Shown piece after piece: positions 55,780 to 64,000 of a DNA stretch of 64,000 nt. A program made the translations under genes and the position numbers. How positions within the stretch are numbered: position 1 is the first letter of the stretch; each line of letters begins with the position of its first letter. The notes beneath the pieces were generated by a model that saw only the letters and a program-made list of their open reading frames with translations, was not told the origin of the DNA and did no database searches. This DNA is from Acerihabitans arboris. GTDB lineage: Bacteria; Pseudomonadota; Gammaproteobacteria; Enterobacterales; Enterobacteriaceae. The stretch spans positions 124,001 through 188,000 of the forward strand of contig NZ_WUBS01000009.1 in NCBI RefSeq assembly GCF_010131535.1, written 5' to 3'.

Positions 55780-55989
55780 ATGCGTAAACCACGTAATGAC
55801 GATCGCGCCATCATCGAGATGCTGGGCGATGATCAGGAATTCGCCGTAGAGTTTTTACATATGATGTACGGCGAACTGGATGATGAAGAAGAGGAAGAGC
55901 TTTTCCTTGCGGCGCTGCATGGCCCTCATGAACCCGCCGGGGATGCGGCGCAGGCTACTGAAACAGCTCCAGGGCGCCAATGCGGTTGA
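55780..55989 (+). pseudogene. Truncated addiction-module antidote-like protein
   Basis: 69 codons. The first 48 or so (DRAIIEMLGDDQEFAVEFL then EEEELFLAALHGP) resemble the N-terminal half of about 100-residue HigA-type antidote proteins. In those, an EFAxxYL block and an acidic (D/E)xxLxxAL block precede an HTH. Here the HTH half is missing and the frame ends in low-similarity residues that overlap the end of an aminotransferase remnant. No toxin gene is adjacent. Read as a remnant; an independent small acidic protein is the alternative. Confidence 0.45.
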
Positions 55990-56494
55990 TTGCTTCATTC
56001 AGCAGGCCTTCATCACTGGTCAGGCTGATCCTGATATAACCCTCGCCCGCCGGGCCGAATCCCGTTCCCGGCGCCGCCAATACCTGCGCCTGTTCCAGCA
56101 GCAGGTGGGTAAAACCTTGCGAGTCATATCCATCCGGTACCCTCAGCCAGACAAAAAACGACCGGGCGTGGGCACTGGCCCGCCACCCGATGCGATCCAA
56201 ATGGTAGGCCAGCGTGGCCCGCCGCTGCTGATAAAGCAGGTTTATGGCGTTAATGTCCCGCGCGGGCAGCGCCAGCGCCGTTTCGGCCGCATCCCGTATG
56301 GCGCCGTATACGCTGCTGTAGCTGTGAATATGCAGCCGGTTGAACGCGCTGGTGATCGAGGCGTTGCCGACGGCGAAGCCAAAGCGCCAGCCGGCCATGT
56401 TAAAGGTTTTCGACCGGGTATAGGTTGCCACCGCATATTCCCTGGCACCCTCGGTTTGCAATAAGCTCATTGGGCCGATCGGCGCCACCACCAT
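55955..56494 (-). pseudogene. Class I/II aminotransferase, C-terminal remnant
   Basis: 179 codons covering the second half of a fold-type I aminotransferase. The PLP Lys is in RSKTFNMAGWRFGFAVGN, and the C-terminal Arg that grips the substrate carboxylate is in YIRISLTSDEGLLNEAI. Intact relatives are about 390 residues. The preceding minus-strand frame has a TGA four codons before the first ATG and shows no similarity, so the N-terminal half is lost. It overlaps the antitoxin-like remnant tail to tail by 35 bp. Confidence 0.75.
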
Positions 56495-56606
56495 GGCCGG
56501 CGGCGATCATAGTTCTTTGAGAATAATTTTAAAATCATCGAAATTTGAATGTATTGCCGGTGGCTTGCCGCTATTCTAAGCCCGTTAACCTGGGGGAGGA
56601 CCCGCC

Positions 56607-57938
56607 ATGACCATAAACGCAATAACCAATAGCAATCATGAGCACCTTAACGCCGATAGATCCAACGCGGCGGCAACGCCGGGCAATATGGGGCCGCAGA
56701 TTGCCCGGATCGGTAATACGCCCCGGGTACAGGGCGACATCGCCGCGCGACGGTGTGCGGGCAATATTGACGCGCCGGGCTTTCCATTCGCCAGCCGGCG
56801 TCTTGCGCATCGCGCGCCGGCCGGCCTGCGGGACATGGCCGGGACGGAACAGCAGGCTGCAACCTTTCCCTCCCCGGCGGAAAATACTATCACGGCGGCC
56901 GTCATACAGGTTAATCCCGCCGGATCAGTCACAAGGCGACCCTATGGTATCGGGTCGTTACTGAAGCGGGAAAACCTGGCCAAGGTAGTAAAGGCGGTGG
57001 GGCTGGCCATGGCCGTAGCCACGCTGTTTTCGTCGGTGGCATTACTGGCCGGGGCGGCATTGGGACCCTGGCTTATCGTCGTGGCGGTCGGGTTTTGCGT
57101 TGGCGCGCTGGCATGTGTGTGTGCCAAAGGCTTATCCCACTATTTTGTGCGGGCCGCGTTCAAAATGACCGAAGATAAATCCGATAAAACCAAAGAAGCC
57201 GCCTGCGCCTTGCTGGCCAGCACCGAGGTATTGCTGAACGGCGGCAGCGAGAGCGGCGCCGGCGTCGCCGGAGACGCTGGCGCCCTGATTGGCCGGTTTG
57301 GGATAGGGGGCAACTCCTATCTGAAAGCCATTAAAATCAGCCAGTCGGCCGGCGGCGCTATTGCCAGGGTGGATACGCTGGCGGGGGGAGCGGCCAACCG
57401 GGCTAAACAATTCGCCGCCGCCTTAGGCACGGCTATCGGCGGCGTGGTCTTGTTCCGGTTGGGCGGGGCCGAAAAAGACCTTGGCAAGATCGGTGACGGC
57501 GCCGTGTCCGGCACCCTGTTTGGGGCGCGGGTAGGGCGCTTTATCGATGCGGTGTTCTTTGGTTCTTTTTGGCCGCAAATAACGCGCAATATGGAAACGC
57601 GTTATAACGGTTCTATACTTGATAAATACTTGCCATGGCAGAAAAAGGAAGAACCCTCGGCGGGGCCCGCGGAAGCGGTGGCGGCGGCATCCTGTGCCAT
57701 CATCGTCGGTACGGCAATCGCCATAAATACCCTACCCCTAGGCTCAGCGCTACGCGATGTCCGTAATGACCTCAATACACGTCTGAGCAGGGGATTCGCC
57801 CGGACGCGGCGAACCGCCGACGCCGCCAGGCGGAACCTGTCCTTTGGCAATCTGGTGTGCGGCGTGGGCAACCGTCTCGCCCCGCTCCTGCTAACCGAGG
57901 GACTGAACTATGCCGCGGCGTCGCTGGCCAGCAGGTGA
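56607..57938 (+). CDS. Unrecognised membrane protein with disordered N-terminus
   Basis: 443 residues, no family recognised. GGGGGAGGA lies 6 bp before the ATG, a very strong ribosome site, and codon use is normal for the window, so it is a real gene. Residues 1-110 are polar and disorder-like, rich in Asn, Ser, Thr, Ala and Pro, with no signal peptide. Two membrane segments form a hairpin at about 130-150 and 155-175. A Gly/Ala-rich middle (about 210-320) follows, then a third hydrophobic stretch (355-377) and a basic tail (RGFARTRRTADAARRN). The layout recalls type III secreted effectors or translocators, which is only an inference. Its 3' end overlaps the sorC-type gene by 31 bp. Confidence 0.7.
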   Translation: MTINAITNSNHEHLNADRSNAAATPGNMGPQIARIGNTPRVQGDIAARRCAGNIDAPGFPFASRRLAHRAPAGLRDMAGTEQQAATFPSPAENTITAAVIQVNPAGSVTRRPYGIGSLLKRENLAKVVKAVGLAMAVATLFSSVALLAGAALGPWLIVVAVGFCVGALACVCAKGLSHYFVRAAFKMTEDKSDKTKEAACALLASTEVLLNGGSESGAGVAGDAGALIGRFGIGGNSYLKAIKISQSAGGAIARVDTLAGGAANRAKQFAAALGTAIGGVVLFRLGGAEKDLGKIGDGAVSGTLFGARVGRFIDAVFFGSFWPQITRNMETRYNGSILDKYLPWQKKEEPSAGPAEAVAAASCAIIVGTAIAINTLPLGSALRDVRNDLNTRLSRGFARTRRTADAARRNLSFGNLVCGVGNRLAPLLLTEGLNYAAASLASR

Positions 57939-58867
57939 ACGGCGGTGTCCTCGTCCGTCACCAGCCCGTTAATCCAGCCGCCGCTCAGCACCGCCTTGAT
58001 GGCCTGGAACTTTTCCCGGCCGCCGGCAAAGGCGATTACCGGTTTTTCGGGGCGTGAATGGATGGAGACGCTGGTCAGGCGATCGTCCATCTCGCTTGCC
58101 ACCCGTTGGCCGTTCTCGCCGATAAAGTGACCGACGATTTCGGCCACCACCCCTGCCTGCGCCAGCCGGTTGACCTCTTCGGTGGTGATAAAACCGTCTT
58201 TATGCAGCGGGCAAAGGTAGTTCATCTGGCCGATGCCGATAAAGGTCACATCCGCCTGCGCCGCCTTATCCGTTACCATGCGATAGATGCGGTGGTTACA
58301 CCACAGCTCTTTATCCGTCAGGTTATCGGCGAACAGCGGCGCCGGCAGGATAAAATACTTGCCCTGGGTTTTTTCCGCCATCCACAGCGGCACGTCGTAG
58401 CGGGTACAGGAGCCGTCCGAGGCGATGGCGCCGATAAGCGACACGCAGCTGTGCTGCGGGCGATCGATTTGCGCCATTTCATTTATGGTGGCGCGCAGCG
58501 CCCGGCCGGAGCCTACCGCGATGGTCCTGGGCTGCGGCTGATCGAGAAATTGCATCATCACCTCCGCGCCGGCCACCGCAATCATGCTGTTGATACTGGC
58601 GGTATCCATGCCGGCCGAGGGCACCACCAGGCAGACCGACAGGCCGAAGCGGTGGGCCAGCCGCTGTGACAGCGCCGTGCACTCCGCCACCGGATGGGTG
58701 ATATTTACCCGCACCAGTCCGTTTTCCGAGGCCAGGGCCACCAGGCGCTGGGCCGCCTGGCGCGATACCCCCAGCACATCGGCAATCTCATGCTGCGTTT
58801 TGCCCGCCACGTAGTACATCCACGCGGCCCGGGCGGCCTGATCTAGTTTCCTGTCAATTTTACCCAT
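57908..58867 (-). CDS. SorC/DeoR-type sugar-binding transcriptional regulator
   Basis: A 319-residue regulator with an N-terminal HTH (about 15-50; GKTQHEIADVLGVSRQAAQR) and a C-terminal sugar-phosphate binding domain of the SorC family (FGLSVCLVVPSAG, TIAVGSGRALRATI, VAEIVGHFIGENG). It is divergent from the D-arabinitol genes. The intervening 186 bp contain two copies of a palindromic operator, so it most likely controls that operon and itself, with a pentitol or phosphorylated pentulose as inducer. Confidence 0.9.
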   Translation of the reverse strand: MGKIDRKLDQAARAAWMYYVAGKTQHEIADVLGVSRQAAQRLVALASENGLVRVNITHPVAECTALSQRLAHRFGLSVCLVVPSAGMDTASINSMIAVAGAEVMMQFLDQPQPRTIAVGSGRALRATINEMAQIDRPQHSCVSLIGAIASDGSCTRYDVPLWMAEKTQGKYFILPAPLFADNLTDKELWCNHRIYRMVTDKAAQADVTFIGIGQMNYLCPLHKDGFITTEEVNRLAQAGVVAEIVGHFIGENGQRVASEMDDRLTSVSIHSRPEKPVIAFAGGREKFQAIKAVLSGGWINGLVTDEDTAVHLLASDAAA

Positions 58868-58943
58868 TGATCATACTCAGCTTTTGGCAGTGGTGGAACT
58901 ATACCCATTATTTAACGAGGGCGTAAATCGATCATTTGCGAAA

Positions 58944-58960
58944 TGTGAGCTAAAGCTCAT
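58944..58960. promoter_or_regulatory. Operator 1 for the SorC-type regulator
   Basis: TGTGAGCTAAAGCTCAT contains the palindrome TGAGC-N4-GCTCA (58946-58959). The same motif recurs 67 bp away at 59011. Confidence 0.75.
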
Positions 58961-59010
58961 TAGGTGGGCTATTATTCGATTAATCTCTCTATCTAGGCAA
59001 TTACTCATTT

Positions 59011-59026
59011 TGTGAGCTTATGCTCA
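59011..59026. promoter_or_regulatory. Operator 2 for the SorC-type regulator
   Basis: TGTGAGCTTATGCTCA repeats the TGAGC-N4-GCTCA palindrome (59013-59026), 28 bp before the dehydrogenase start, in a position to block initiation. Together with operator 1 it suits a tetrameric SorC protein binding two sites. Confidence 0.75.
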
Positions 59027-59053
59027 TCTCCCTTTCGCGAGGTAATATACATT

Positions 59054-60454
59054 ATGACCACTTCAAAACACTTTACCTGGATGCATATCGGCGCAGGCTC
59101 ATTTCATCGCGCGCACCAGGCCTGGTATCTGCACCGTTTGTTGGTACAGGGCGACAGGCGTTGGTCGATTGCCCTCGGTAATATCCGCGACGACGCCAAT
59201 CAACTGCTGGATATCCTGGCGGCTCAAAAAGGGGAATATGCACTGGAAACCGTGACGCCCGCCGGGGAGCGCAGCTATGAAAAAATCACCTCCATCCGCA
59301 AAATCATCCCCTGGGACGAGCCGCTTTCCGCGCTGGTCGGGCAGGGCGCGGATGAGGAAACCCGCGTTATCTCCTTTACCGTGACCGAAGGCGGTTATTA
59401 CCTTGATACCCATTTTAGGCTGGATCAGTCTAATGCGGATCTGCAGGCCGACCTGAAGGGCGGCGCGCGTACCATATACGGCACCATCGCGCGCATCCTG
59501 CAAACCCGCCGCAGCCAGGATACCGGCGGCGTTACCCTACTCAGCTGCGACAACGTGCGCCACAACGGCGAACGGTTCCGCGACGGGCTGACCGAATTCC
59601 TGACCCTGCGCGGCGAGCGCGATCTGCTGGCCTGGTTCAAAACCAACACCACCACGCCGAACACCATGGTCGATCGTATCACGCCGCGCCCCGCCGCCGA
59701 TATCGCCGGACGCGTCAAGGAAAAACTGGGCATGGACGATCGCGCGCCGGTGATGGGCGAGTCCTTTATCCAATGGGTAGTGGAAGATAACTTTATTGCC
59801 GGCCGCCCTGCGCTGGAAAACGTCGGCGTCGAGATGGTCGGGTCCGTGGTGCCTTATGAAGAGGCGAAAATCCGCATCCTCAACGCCAGCCACAGCTGCA
59901 TCGCCTGGGCGGGCACGCTTATCGGCCAGTCTTATATTCATGAAAGCACCGGCACCGACGATATTCGCCGCATGGCCCACGACTATGTGACGCAGGATGT
60001 CATTCCCTCGCTGATGCCAAGTCCGCTCGATCTGGCCCAATATCGCGATGTGGTGCTGGACCGCTTTAGCAATCCCTATATCCGCGATACCAATCAACGG
60101 GTTGCCGCCGACGGGTTCTCCAAAATCCCCGGCATGATTACCCCGACCCTGATTGAGTGTTATCGCCGGGGCCAGCAGCCCAAGGCCACCGCCGTACTGC
60201 CGGCGCTGTTCTTTATCTTTATGCGCCGCTGGCATGACGGCGAACTGCCTTACGACTACCAGGACGGCATTTTGGACGCGGCGGCCACGCATGCCATGTT
60301 CAAATCGGCCGATCCCGTCGCGCTTTATGCCCGTGACGCCAAACTGTTCGGACCGCTGGCCAGCGACAAGGATTTTGAAAAATTATTGCGCGAGACCATC
60401 ACCCGGCTGGACGCCTGGGTCCTGGCCAAGGCCCCGCGGGTCACCGCACAGTAA
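59054..60454 (+). CDS. dalD: D-arabinitol 4-dehydrogenase (mannitol dehydrogenase family)
   Basis: A 466-residue polyol dehydrogenase that would oxidise D-arabinitol to D-xylulose with NAD. The start [20 protein letters not shown] matches DalD proteins; the frame opens 14 codons earlier inside the operator, which is rejected. The N-terminal nucleotide-binding region has [19 protein letters not shown]. The catalytic Lys region is [16 protein letters not shown], and [20 protein letters not shown] lies near the end. Its partner xylB phosphorylates the product, which supports the arabinitol assignment over mannitol. Confidence 0.85.
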   Translation: MTTSKHFTWMHIGAGSFHRAHQAWYLHRLLVQGDRRWSIALGNIRDDANQLLDILAAQKGEYALETVTPAGERSYEKITSIRKIIPWDEPLSALVGQGADEETRVISFTVTEGGYYLDTHFRLDQSNADLQADLKGGARTIYGTIARILQTRRSQDTGGVTLLSCDNVRHNGERFRDGLTEFLTLRGERDLLAWFKTNTTTPNTMVDRITPRPAADIAGRVKEKLGMDDRAPVMGESFIQWVVEDNFIAGRPALENVGVEMVGSVVPYEEAKIRILNASHSCIAWAGTLIGQSYIHESTGTDDIRRMAHDYVTQDVIPSLMPSPLDLAQYRDVVLDRFSNPYIRDTNQRVAADGFSKIPGMITPTLIECYRRGQQPKATAVLPALFFIFMRRWHDGELPYDYQDGILDAAATHAMFKSADPVALYARDAKLFGPLASDKDFEKLLRETITRLDAWVLAKAPRVTAQ

Positions 60455-60485
60455 TTCCACCACCCAATAACGAAGGGGAGCGAAT

Positions 60486-61955
60486 ATGTATCTCGGTCTT
60501 GATTTAGGCACCTCGGAAATCAAAGTCGTCATTATTGACGATGCGGGACGGCTTGTGGCCAGTGAGGGCGAGCCGCTGACGGTGCAGCGCCCACATCCGC
60601 AATGGTCCGAACAGGATCCCGGCCAATGGTGGACGGCTACTAACCGGGCAGTCGGTCGCCTGCGCGCCAGGCACGCGGATTTATGGGCGGGGATCCGCGC
60701 TATTGGCCTGTCCGGCCAAATGCACGGCGCGGTATTGCTCGACGCCCAGGATAACGTGCTCAGGCCGGCCATTCTCTGGAACGACACCCGCAGCGCGGAC
60801 GAGTGCGAACTGCTGACACAACTGGCGCCGGAGCTGCATCAGGTCGCGGGCAACCTGGCGATGCCGGGCTTTACCGCGCCCAAGCTGTTATGGGTGGCGA
60901 AACACGAGCCGGCGATCTTTGCCTGCGTCAAGACCGTATTGTTACCGAAAGATTACCTGCGTCTGATGATGAGCGGCGAAAAGGTCTCGGATATGTCCGA
61001 CGCGGCGGGCACGCTATGGCTGGACGTGGCGAAGCGCGACTGGTCGGATTCCTTGCTCGGCGCCTGCGGGCTGACCCGCGATCATATGCCCGGGCTGGTG
61101 GAAGGCTCCGCGCCGTCAGCCGCCCTGAAGGCGGATGTTGCCCGTGAATGGGGATTGTCGTCATCCGTGGTTATCGCCGGCGGCGGCGGCGACAATGCGG
61201 CCAGCGCCGTGGGCATCGGCGCGGTGAACACCGGCGACGCCTTTATCTCCCTGGGAACGTCCGGGGTGATTTTTGCCGTGAACGAGAAATTCCGCCCCAA
61301 CCCGCAGTCGGCGGTGCATGCGTTTTGCCACGCCCTGCCGGGCCGCTGGCACCAGATGAGCGTGATGCTCACCGCGGCCAGCGCCCTGAGATGGTTATGC
61401 CAGATCCTGCATACCGACGAACCCACCCTGTTGGCGGAGGTGGCCGCGCTGAGCCTTGAGGAACAGCGGCGCGCGCCGATTTTCCTGCCTTACCTGTCCG
61501 GCGAGCGCACGCCGCATAACGATCCGGTGGCCAGCGGATCGTTTCATGGCCTGACCCATTCCACGGAGCGCGCCGCGCTCGGCTACGCGGTGCTGGAAGG
61601 CGTGGCGTTCGGTCTAGACGACGGCCTGGAGGTGATGAAACAGGCCGGTAGCCATATTGAGCAATTTTCGCTGATTGGCGGTGGCGCCCGCAGCCCCTGG
61701 TGGGCGCAGCTGATAGCCGACGTGGTCGATATTCCGGTGGTGACCCACCGGGACGGCGCGGCCGGCGGTGCCCTGGGCGCGGCGCGGCTGGGCTGGCTGG
61801 CGGTGGGCGGCAGGGAGGACGAAGTTTGCCGCAAACCGGCGATCCATACCCGTTTTACCGCCGGCGCCGATCGCGCGCAGCAATTACAACAGCGTTTGGC
61901 CCTCTTCCGGTTGTTCTATCGCCAGCAGGTAGAGGCCAGGAAACCGGCGCTTTAA
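60486..61955 (+). CDS. xylB: Xylulokinase
   Basis: FGGY-family kinase that phosphorylates D-xylulose; 489 residues. The phosphate-1 motif is GLDLGTSEIKVVIID, the catalytic Asp is in AGGGGDNAASAVG, and the substrate motif is LSGQMHGAVLLD with WNDTRS. FGGY-like signatures are LPYLSGERTPHNDPVASGSF and the adenosine motif LIGGGARSPWWAQLIAD. GGGGAG precedes the ATG. Middle gene of the arabinitol operon. Confidence 0.92.
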   Translation: MYLGLDLGTSEIKVVIIDDAGRLVASEGEPLTVQRPHPQWSEQDPGQWWTATNRAVGRLRARHADLWAGIRAIGLSGQMHGAVLLDAQDNVLRPAILWNDTRSADECELLTQLAPELHQVAGNLAMPGFTAPKLLWVAKHEPAIFACVKTVLLPKDYLRLMMSGEKVSDMSDAAGTLWLDVAKRDWSDSLLGACGLTRDHMPGLVEGSAPSAALKADVAREWGLSSSVVIAGGGGDNAASAVGIGAVNTGDAFISLGTSGVIFAVNEKFRPNPQSAVHAFCHALPGRWHQMSVMLTAASALRWLCQILHTDEPTLLAEVAALSLEEQRRAPIFLPYLSGERTPHNDPVASGSFHGLTHSTERAALGYAVLEGVAFGLDDGLEVMKQAGSHIEQFSLIGGGARSPWWAQLIADVVDIPVVTHRDGAAGGALGAARLGWLAVGGREDEVCRKPAIHTRFTAGADRAQQLQQRLALFRLFYRQQVEARKPAL

Positions 61956-61958
61956 TCC

Positions 61959-61992
61959 GGTACGCCAAACGCGCTGCCGCGTTTGGCGTACC
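61959..61992 (+). other. Perfect 14-bp intercistronic hairpin after xylB
   Basis: GGTACGCCAAACGC and its exact complement flank a 6-nt loop, starting 4 bp after the xylB stop. No T tract follows. Likely an mRNA-processing or stability element, or a partial attenuator, between enzyme and transporter genes. Confidence 0.75.
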
Positions 61993-62070
61993 GCCCATCC
62001 ACAGTTGCTGAACAGAATAAAAAAGACGTTACCTTTACCCTAACGTAATCAAACAGAAGGAAGGACATCG

Positions 62071-63030
62071 ATGAAAAAAGTATTAGCGGGTCTTTTGCTG
62101 GCCGTTGCCACGGTGGCGGTATCGGCCCATGCCGAAGATAAGATCAAAGTCGGTTTTGCCAACCGAACCCTCAATGGTGCCTTTTTCAACGGCCTGACCG
62201 AGTATATGAAAATCCATGCCAAGGAACGCGGTTATGAATTGATTACCACCGATGCGCGCGGCGATTTGAATAAACAGATTTCCGACGTTGAAGATATGAT
62301 TTCGCAAGGTATTAATTATCTGGTGCTTAATCCGCAGGATCCCGAAGCCGGCATGCGTATCACGCAAATCGCCAAACGCGCCAACATCCCCACCGTGATT
62401 CTCGACAGTGATATTTCACTGGATGCGCCGGTCATTACCCGAGTACAGGCCAATAACGCCAAGAATAATATCGCCATCGGCGAATTCGCGGTGGATCAGT
62501 TTGGCAATAAGCCGATGAACTGCGTCATTATCAGCGGCAACCAGGGCAACCTGGTGGGCGAGGCGCGTCGCACCAATTTTATTCGCGGCGTCATGGAAGC
62601 CCAATTGCGTAAATATAACCAAACCAACCTGACCATCGTCAGCCAGGGCTGGGGCAACTGGGATCAGCAGGGCGGACTAAAGGCCATGGAGGATATCATT
62701 GTCGCCCAGGGCAATAAGATCAACTGCGTCTACAGCGAAATGGACGATATGGCGCTCGGTGCCATTCTGTCGCTAAAAGGCGCCAATAAACTCCAGGACG
62801 TGAAAGTGTTTGCCCATGATGGTTACAAGAAAGGGCTGGAAGCCATCGAACGCGGCGACCTGCAGGCGACGGCGGCCAATAACCCCAATACGCTGACCAA
62901 TACCGTGCTGGATGTTATCGCCAAATACCAGGCCGGCAACAAAGACTTCCCGGACTATGTTTACACCCCGACCGTCCTCATCACCAAAGATAACGTGAAA
63001 CAAGTCTACGATGCTAAATCGCTTTTCTAA
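62071..63030 (+). CDS. Periplasmic pentitol/sugar-binding protein (RbsB-like)
   Basis: Ribose-type (class B, fold type I) solute receptor of 319 residues with a signal peptide (MKKVLAGLLLAVATVAVSAH, cleaved near HAE). Family blocks are VGFANRTLNGAFFNGLTEYM, DVEDMISQGINYLVLNPQD, ISGNQGNLVGEARRTNF and VFAHDGYKKGLEAIERGDLQ. AAGGAAGGA lies 7 bp before the ATG. From its operon the ligand is probably D-arabinitol or a related pentitol. Confidence 0.9.
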   Translation: MKKVLAGLLLAVATVAVSAHAEDKIKVGFANRTLNGAFFNGLTEYMKIHAKERGYELITTDARGDLNKQISDVEDMISQGINYLVLNPQDPEAGMRITQIAKRANIPTVILDSDISLDAPVITRVQANNAKNNIAIGEFAVDQFGNKPMNCVIISGNQGNLVGEARRTNFIRGVMEAQLRKYNQTNLTIVSQGWGNWDQQGGLKAMEDIIVAQGNKINCVYSEMDDMALGAILSLKGANKLQDVKVFAHDGYKKGLEAIERGDLQATAANNPNTLTNTVLDVIAKYQAGNKDFPDYVYTPTVLITKDNVKQVYDAKSLF

Positions 63031-63036
63031 CGTCTT

Positions 63037-63058
63037 CCCCCCCTTGCCGCAAGGGGGG
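63037..63058 (+). other. Intercistronic hairpin after the sugar-binding protein gene
   Basis: CCCCCCTT/AAGGGGGG is an 8-bp stem with a 5-nt loop, 7 bp after the stop and 19 bp before the ATPase gene, without a T run. It probably raises binding-protein expression relative to the ATPase. Confidence 0.65.
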
Positions 63059-63076
63059 CTGATATGAGGTATGTTC

Positions 63077-64000
63077 ATGGACCAGTATGCAGTCGTTATC
63101 GAAAAGGTAAAAAAAAGCTTTGGCGGAGTCCATGCGCTAAAGAGTATTGATTTAAAGGTGAGGAAGGGAAGCATCCATGCCATCGTCGGTGAAAACGGCG
63201 CGGGCAAATCGACCTTGATGAAAATACTGTCGGGCATTTATATCAAGGATAGCGGCACTATCCATATCAACGGTAAAGAGGTCCATTTCACCACGCCAAA
63301 ACAGAGCCGTGAAAATAATATCGGTATTATTTACCAAGAGCTGGCGCTGGCGCCGGATCTCACCGTGGCGGAGAATATTTTCCTCGGCGACCTGGGTTTT
63401 GGCGGTCAACTGGTCAACTGGAAAAAAATGAACCAGAAAGCCGGCCGGGTATTATCCAACCTGGGATTCCATATTCCACCCACCGCGCGCCTGGGCACGC
63501 TGAGCGTGGCCTACCAGCAGATGGTGGAAATTGCCAAATCCCTGGCCCGGGACGTCAAGATATTGATCCTGGACGAACCCTCGGCGGTATTGTCGAACCG
63601 GGAAATCGATATTTTATTCAGCCAGCTGAAATTACTAAAAGGCCAGGGCGTTACCATCCTTTATATCTCACATCGCCTGGATGAAATATTTGCCATCGCC
63701 GACGCCATTACGGTCATCAAGGATGGCGAGACGGTGACCGATCTGGACCCCAAGACCTGCACGGAGGACGACATTATCTCCAGCATGGTGGGGCGTAAAT
63801 TTGAAAACCTGTATCCGGCCAAAAATATCCCGCAGGACGAGACGGTGCTTGAAGTGTACGGCATGTCCACCAAATCGCTGTTGAAGGATATCAGCCTGAC
63901 CGCGAAAAAAGGGGAAATCGTCGGCCTGGCGGGATTGGTCGGCTCCGGCCGTACGGAAATATCCCGCTGTCTGTTTGGCCTGGACCGCATGACCGCGGGC
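63077..64000 (+). CDS. Sugar ABC transporter ATPase, RbsA-like (runs off right edge)
   Basis: The open frame continues to the last base; 308 codons are visible of about 500 in the family. The first ATPase half is complete: Walker A GENGAGKSTLMK, Q-loop YQELALAPDLTVAENIFLGD, signature-like LSVAYQQMVEIAKSLARD and Walker B ILILDEPSAVLS. The second half begins near codon 250 (EVYGMSTKSLLKDISL and GLAGLVGSGRTEI, which replaces a normal Walker A as usual for RbsA types). The ATG at 63077 is chosen for AGG about 8 bp upstream; an in-frame ATG two codons earlier is possible. A permease gene is expected beyond the window. Confidence 0.92.
   Translation, partial: MDQYAVVIEKVKKSFGGVHALKSIDLKVRKGSIHAIVGENGAGKSTLMKILSGIYIKDSGTIHINGKEVHFTTPKQSRENNIGIIYQELALAPDLTVAENIFLGDLGFGGQLVNWKKMNQKAGRVLSNLGFHIPPTARLGTLSVAYQQMVEIAKSLARDVKILILDEPSAVLSNREIDILFSQLKLLKGQGVTILYISHRLDEIFAIADAITVIKDGETVTDLDPKTCTEDDIISSMVGRKFENLYPAKNIPQDETVLEVYGMSTKSLLKDISLTAKKGEIVGLAGLVGSGRTEISRCLFGLDRMTAG

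Noticed and set aside
1-64000. tRNA or rRNA genes, integrase or transposase genes
   Set aside because: None recognised in any intergenic region; apparent acquired genes have no associated attachment site or IS that I can see.

Overview
The window looks like chromosomal DNA of a member of the Enterobacterales. It carries a complete enterobactin locus in the E. coli gene order, MalF/G/Q/T, DhaKLM/DhaR, UpgP (YgjP) and EntS/FepB proteins that align closely with their enterobacterial versions, and enterobacterial-type Fur and CRP sites. Coding DNA is GC-rich with strongly GC-biased third positions, and there are several AT-rich islets and several broken genes. This would fit a soil- or plant-associated or Sodalis/Pectobacterium-like lineage, but the genus is an inference from memory and was not tested.

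Layout. 1-6760: maltose block (malF end, malG, then divergent malQ and malT); malP is not between malQ and malT. 6761-7918: gene-free repeat region with a 37-bp tandem array, two inverted copies of a structured repeat element and a 7-bp microsatellite. 7919-25925: enterobactin locus (fepA; fes-mbtH-entF; fepC/G/D; entS; fepB; entC-E-B-A) with Fur-box candidates in all three divergent promoter regions. entD, fepE and entH are absent from the interval. 25926-31831: accessory genes, namely an ABC-permease remnant, a TetR regulator with a palindromic operator, two DUF1471 paralogues, DUF1993 and DUF1615 proteins, a CytX-like permease and upgP. 32112-37409: PTS-dependent dihydroxyacetone kinase dhaKLM with dhaR placed convergently downstream. 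37821-44257: patchwork of an O-methyltransferase, a class I glutamine amidotransferase, an AT-rich RES-domain/HTH pair arranged tail to tail, a nitrilase pseudogene, a SurE paralogue and an SDR. 44460-48094: FhuE-like TonB receptor divergent from a YncE-like beta-propeller lipoprotein, with Fur-like sites between. 48570-55427: TRAP transporter (dctPQM), then a Cys-rich mini-ORF translationally coupled to an IPNS-like 2OG-Fe(II) oxygenase, then a convergent reverse-transsulfuration pair (CBS and cystathionine gamma-lyase). 55780-57938: remnants of an antitoxin-like gene and an aminotransferase, and an orphan membrane protein. 57908-64000: pentitol catabolism (SorC regulator with twin operators, D-arabinitol dehydrogenase, xylulokinase, ribose-type ABC transporter), running off the right edge.

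How it works together. The enterobactin genes make, export, re-import and hydrolyse the siderophore, and the FhuE/YncE pair probably adds uptake of a hydroxamate siderophore. The mal, dha, TRAP and arabinitol modules feed sugars and small carbon compounds into central metabolism. The CBS/CGL pair would recycle homocysteine sulfur to cysteine, and the Cys-rich leader beside it could be a cysteine sensor.

Most notable items: the candidate cysteine-sensing leader peptide at 51641-51727; the repeat pair whose 12-bp hairpin stems differ at seven positions yet remain fully paired; the convergent RES/HTH module with its own operator; and the orphan membrane protein at 56607.
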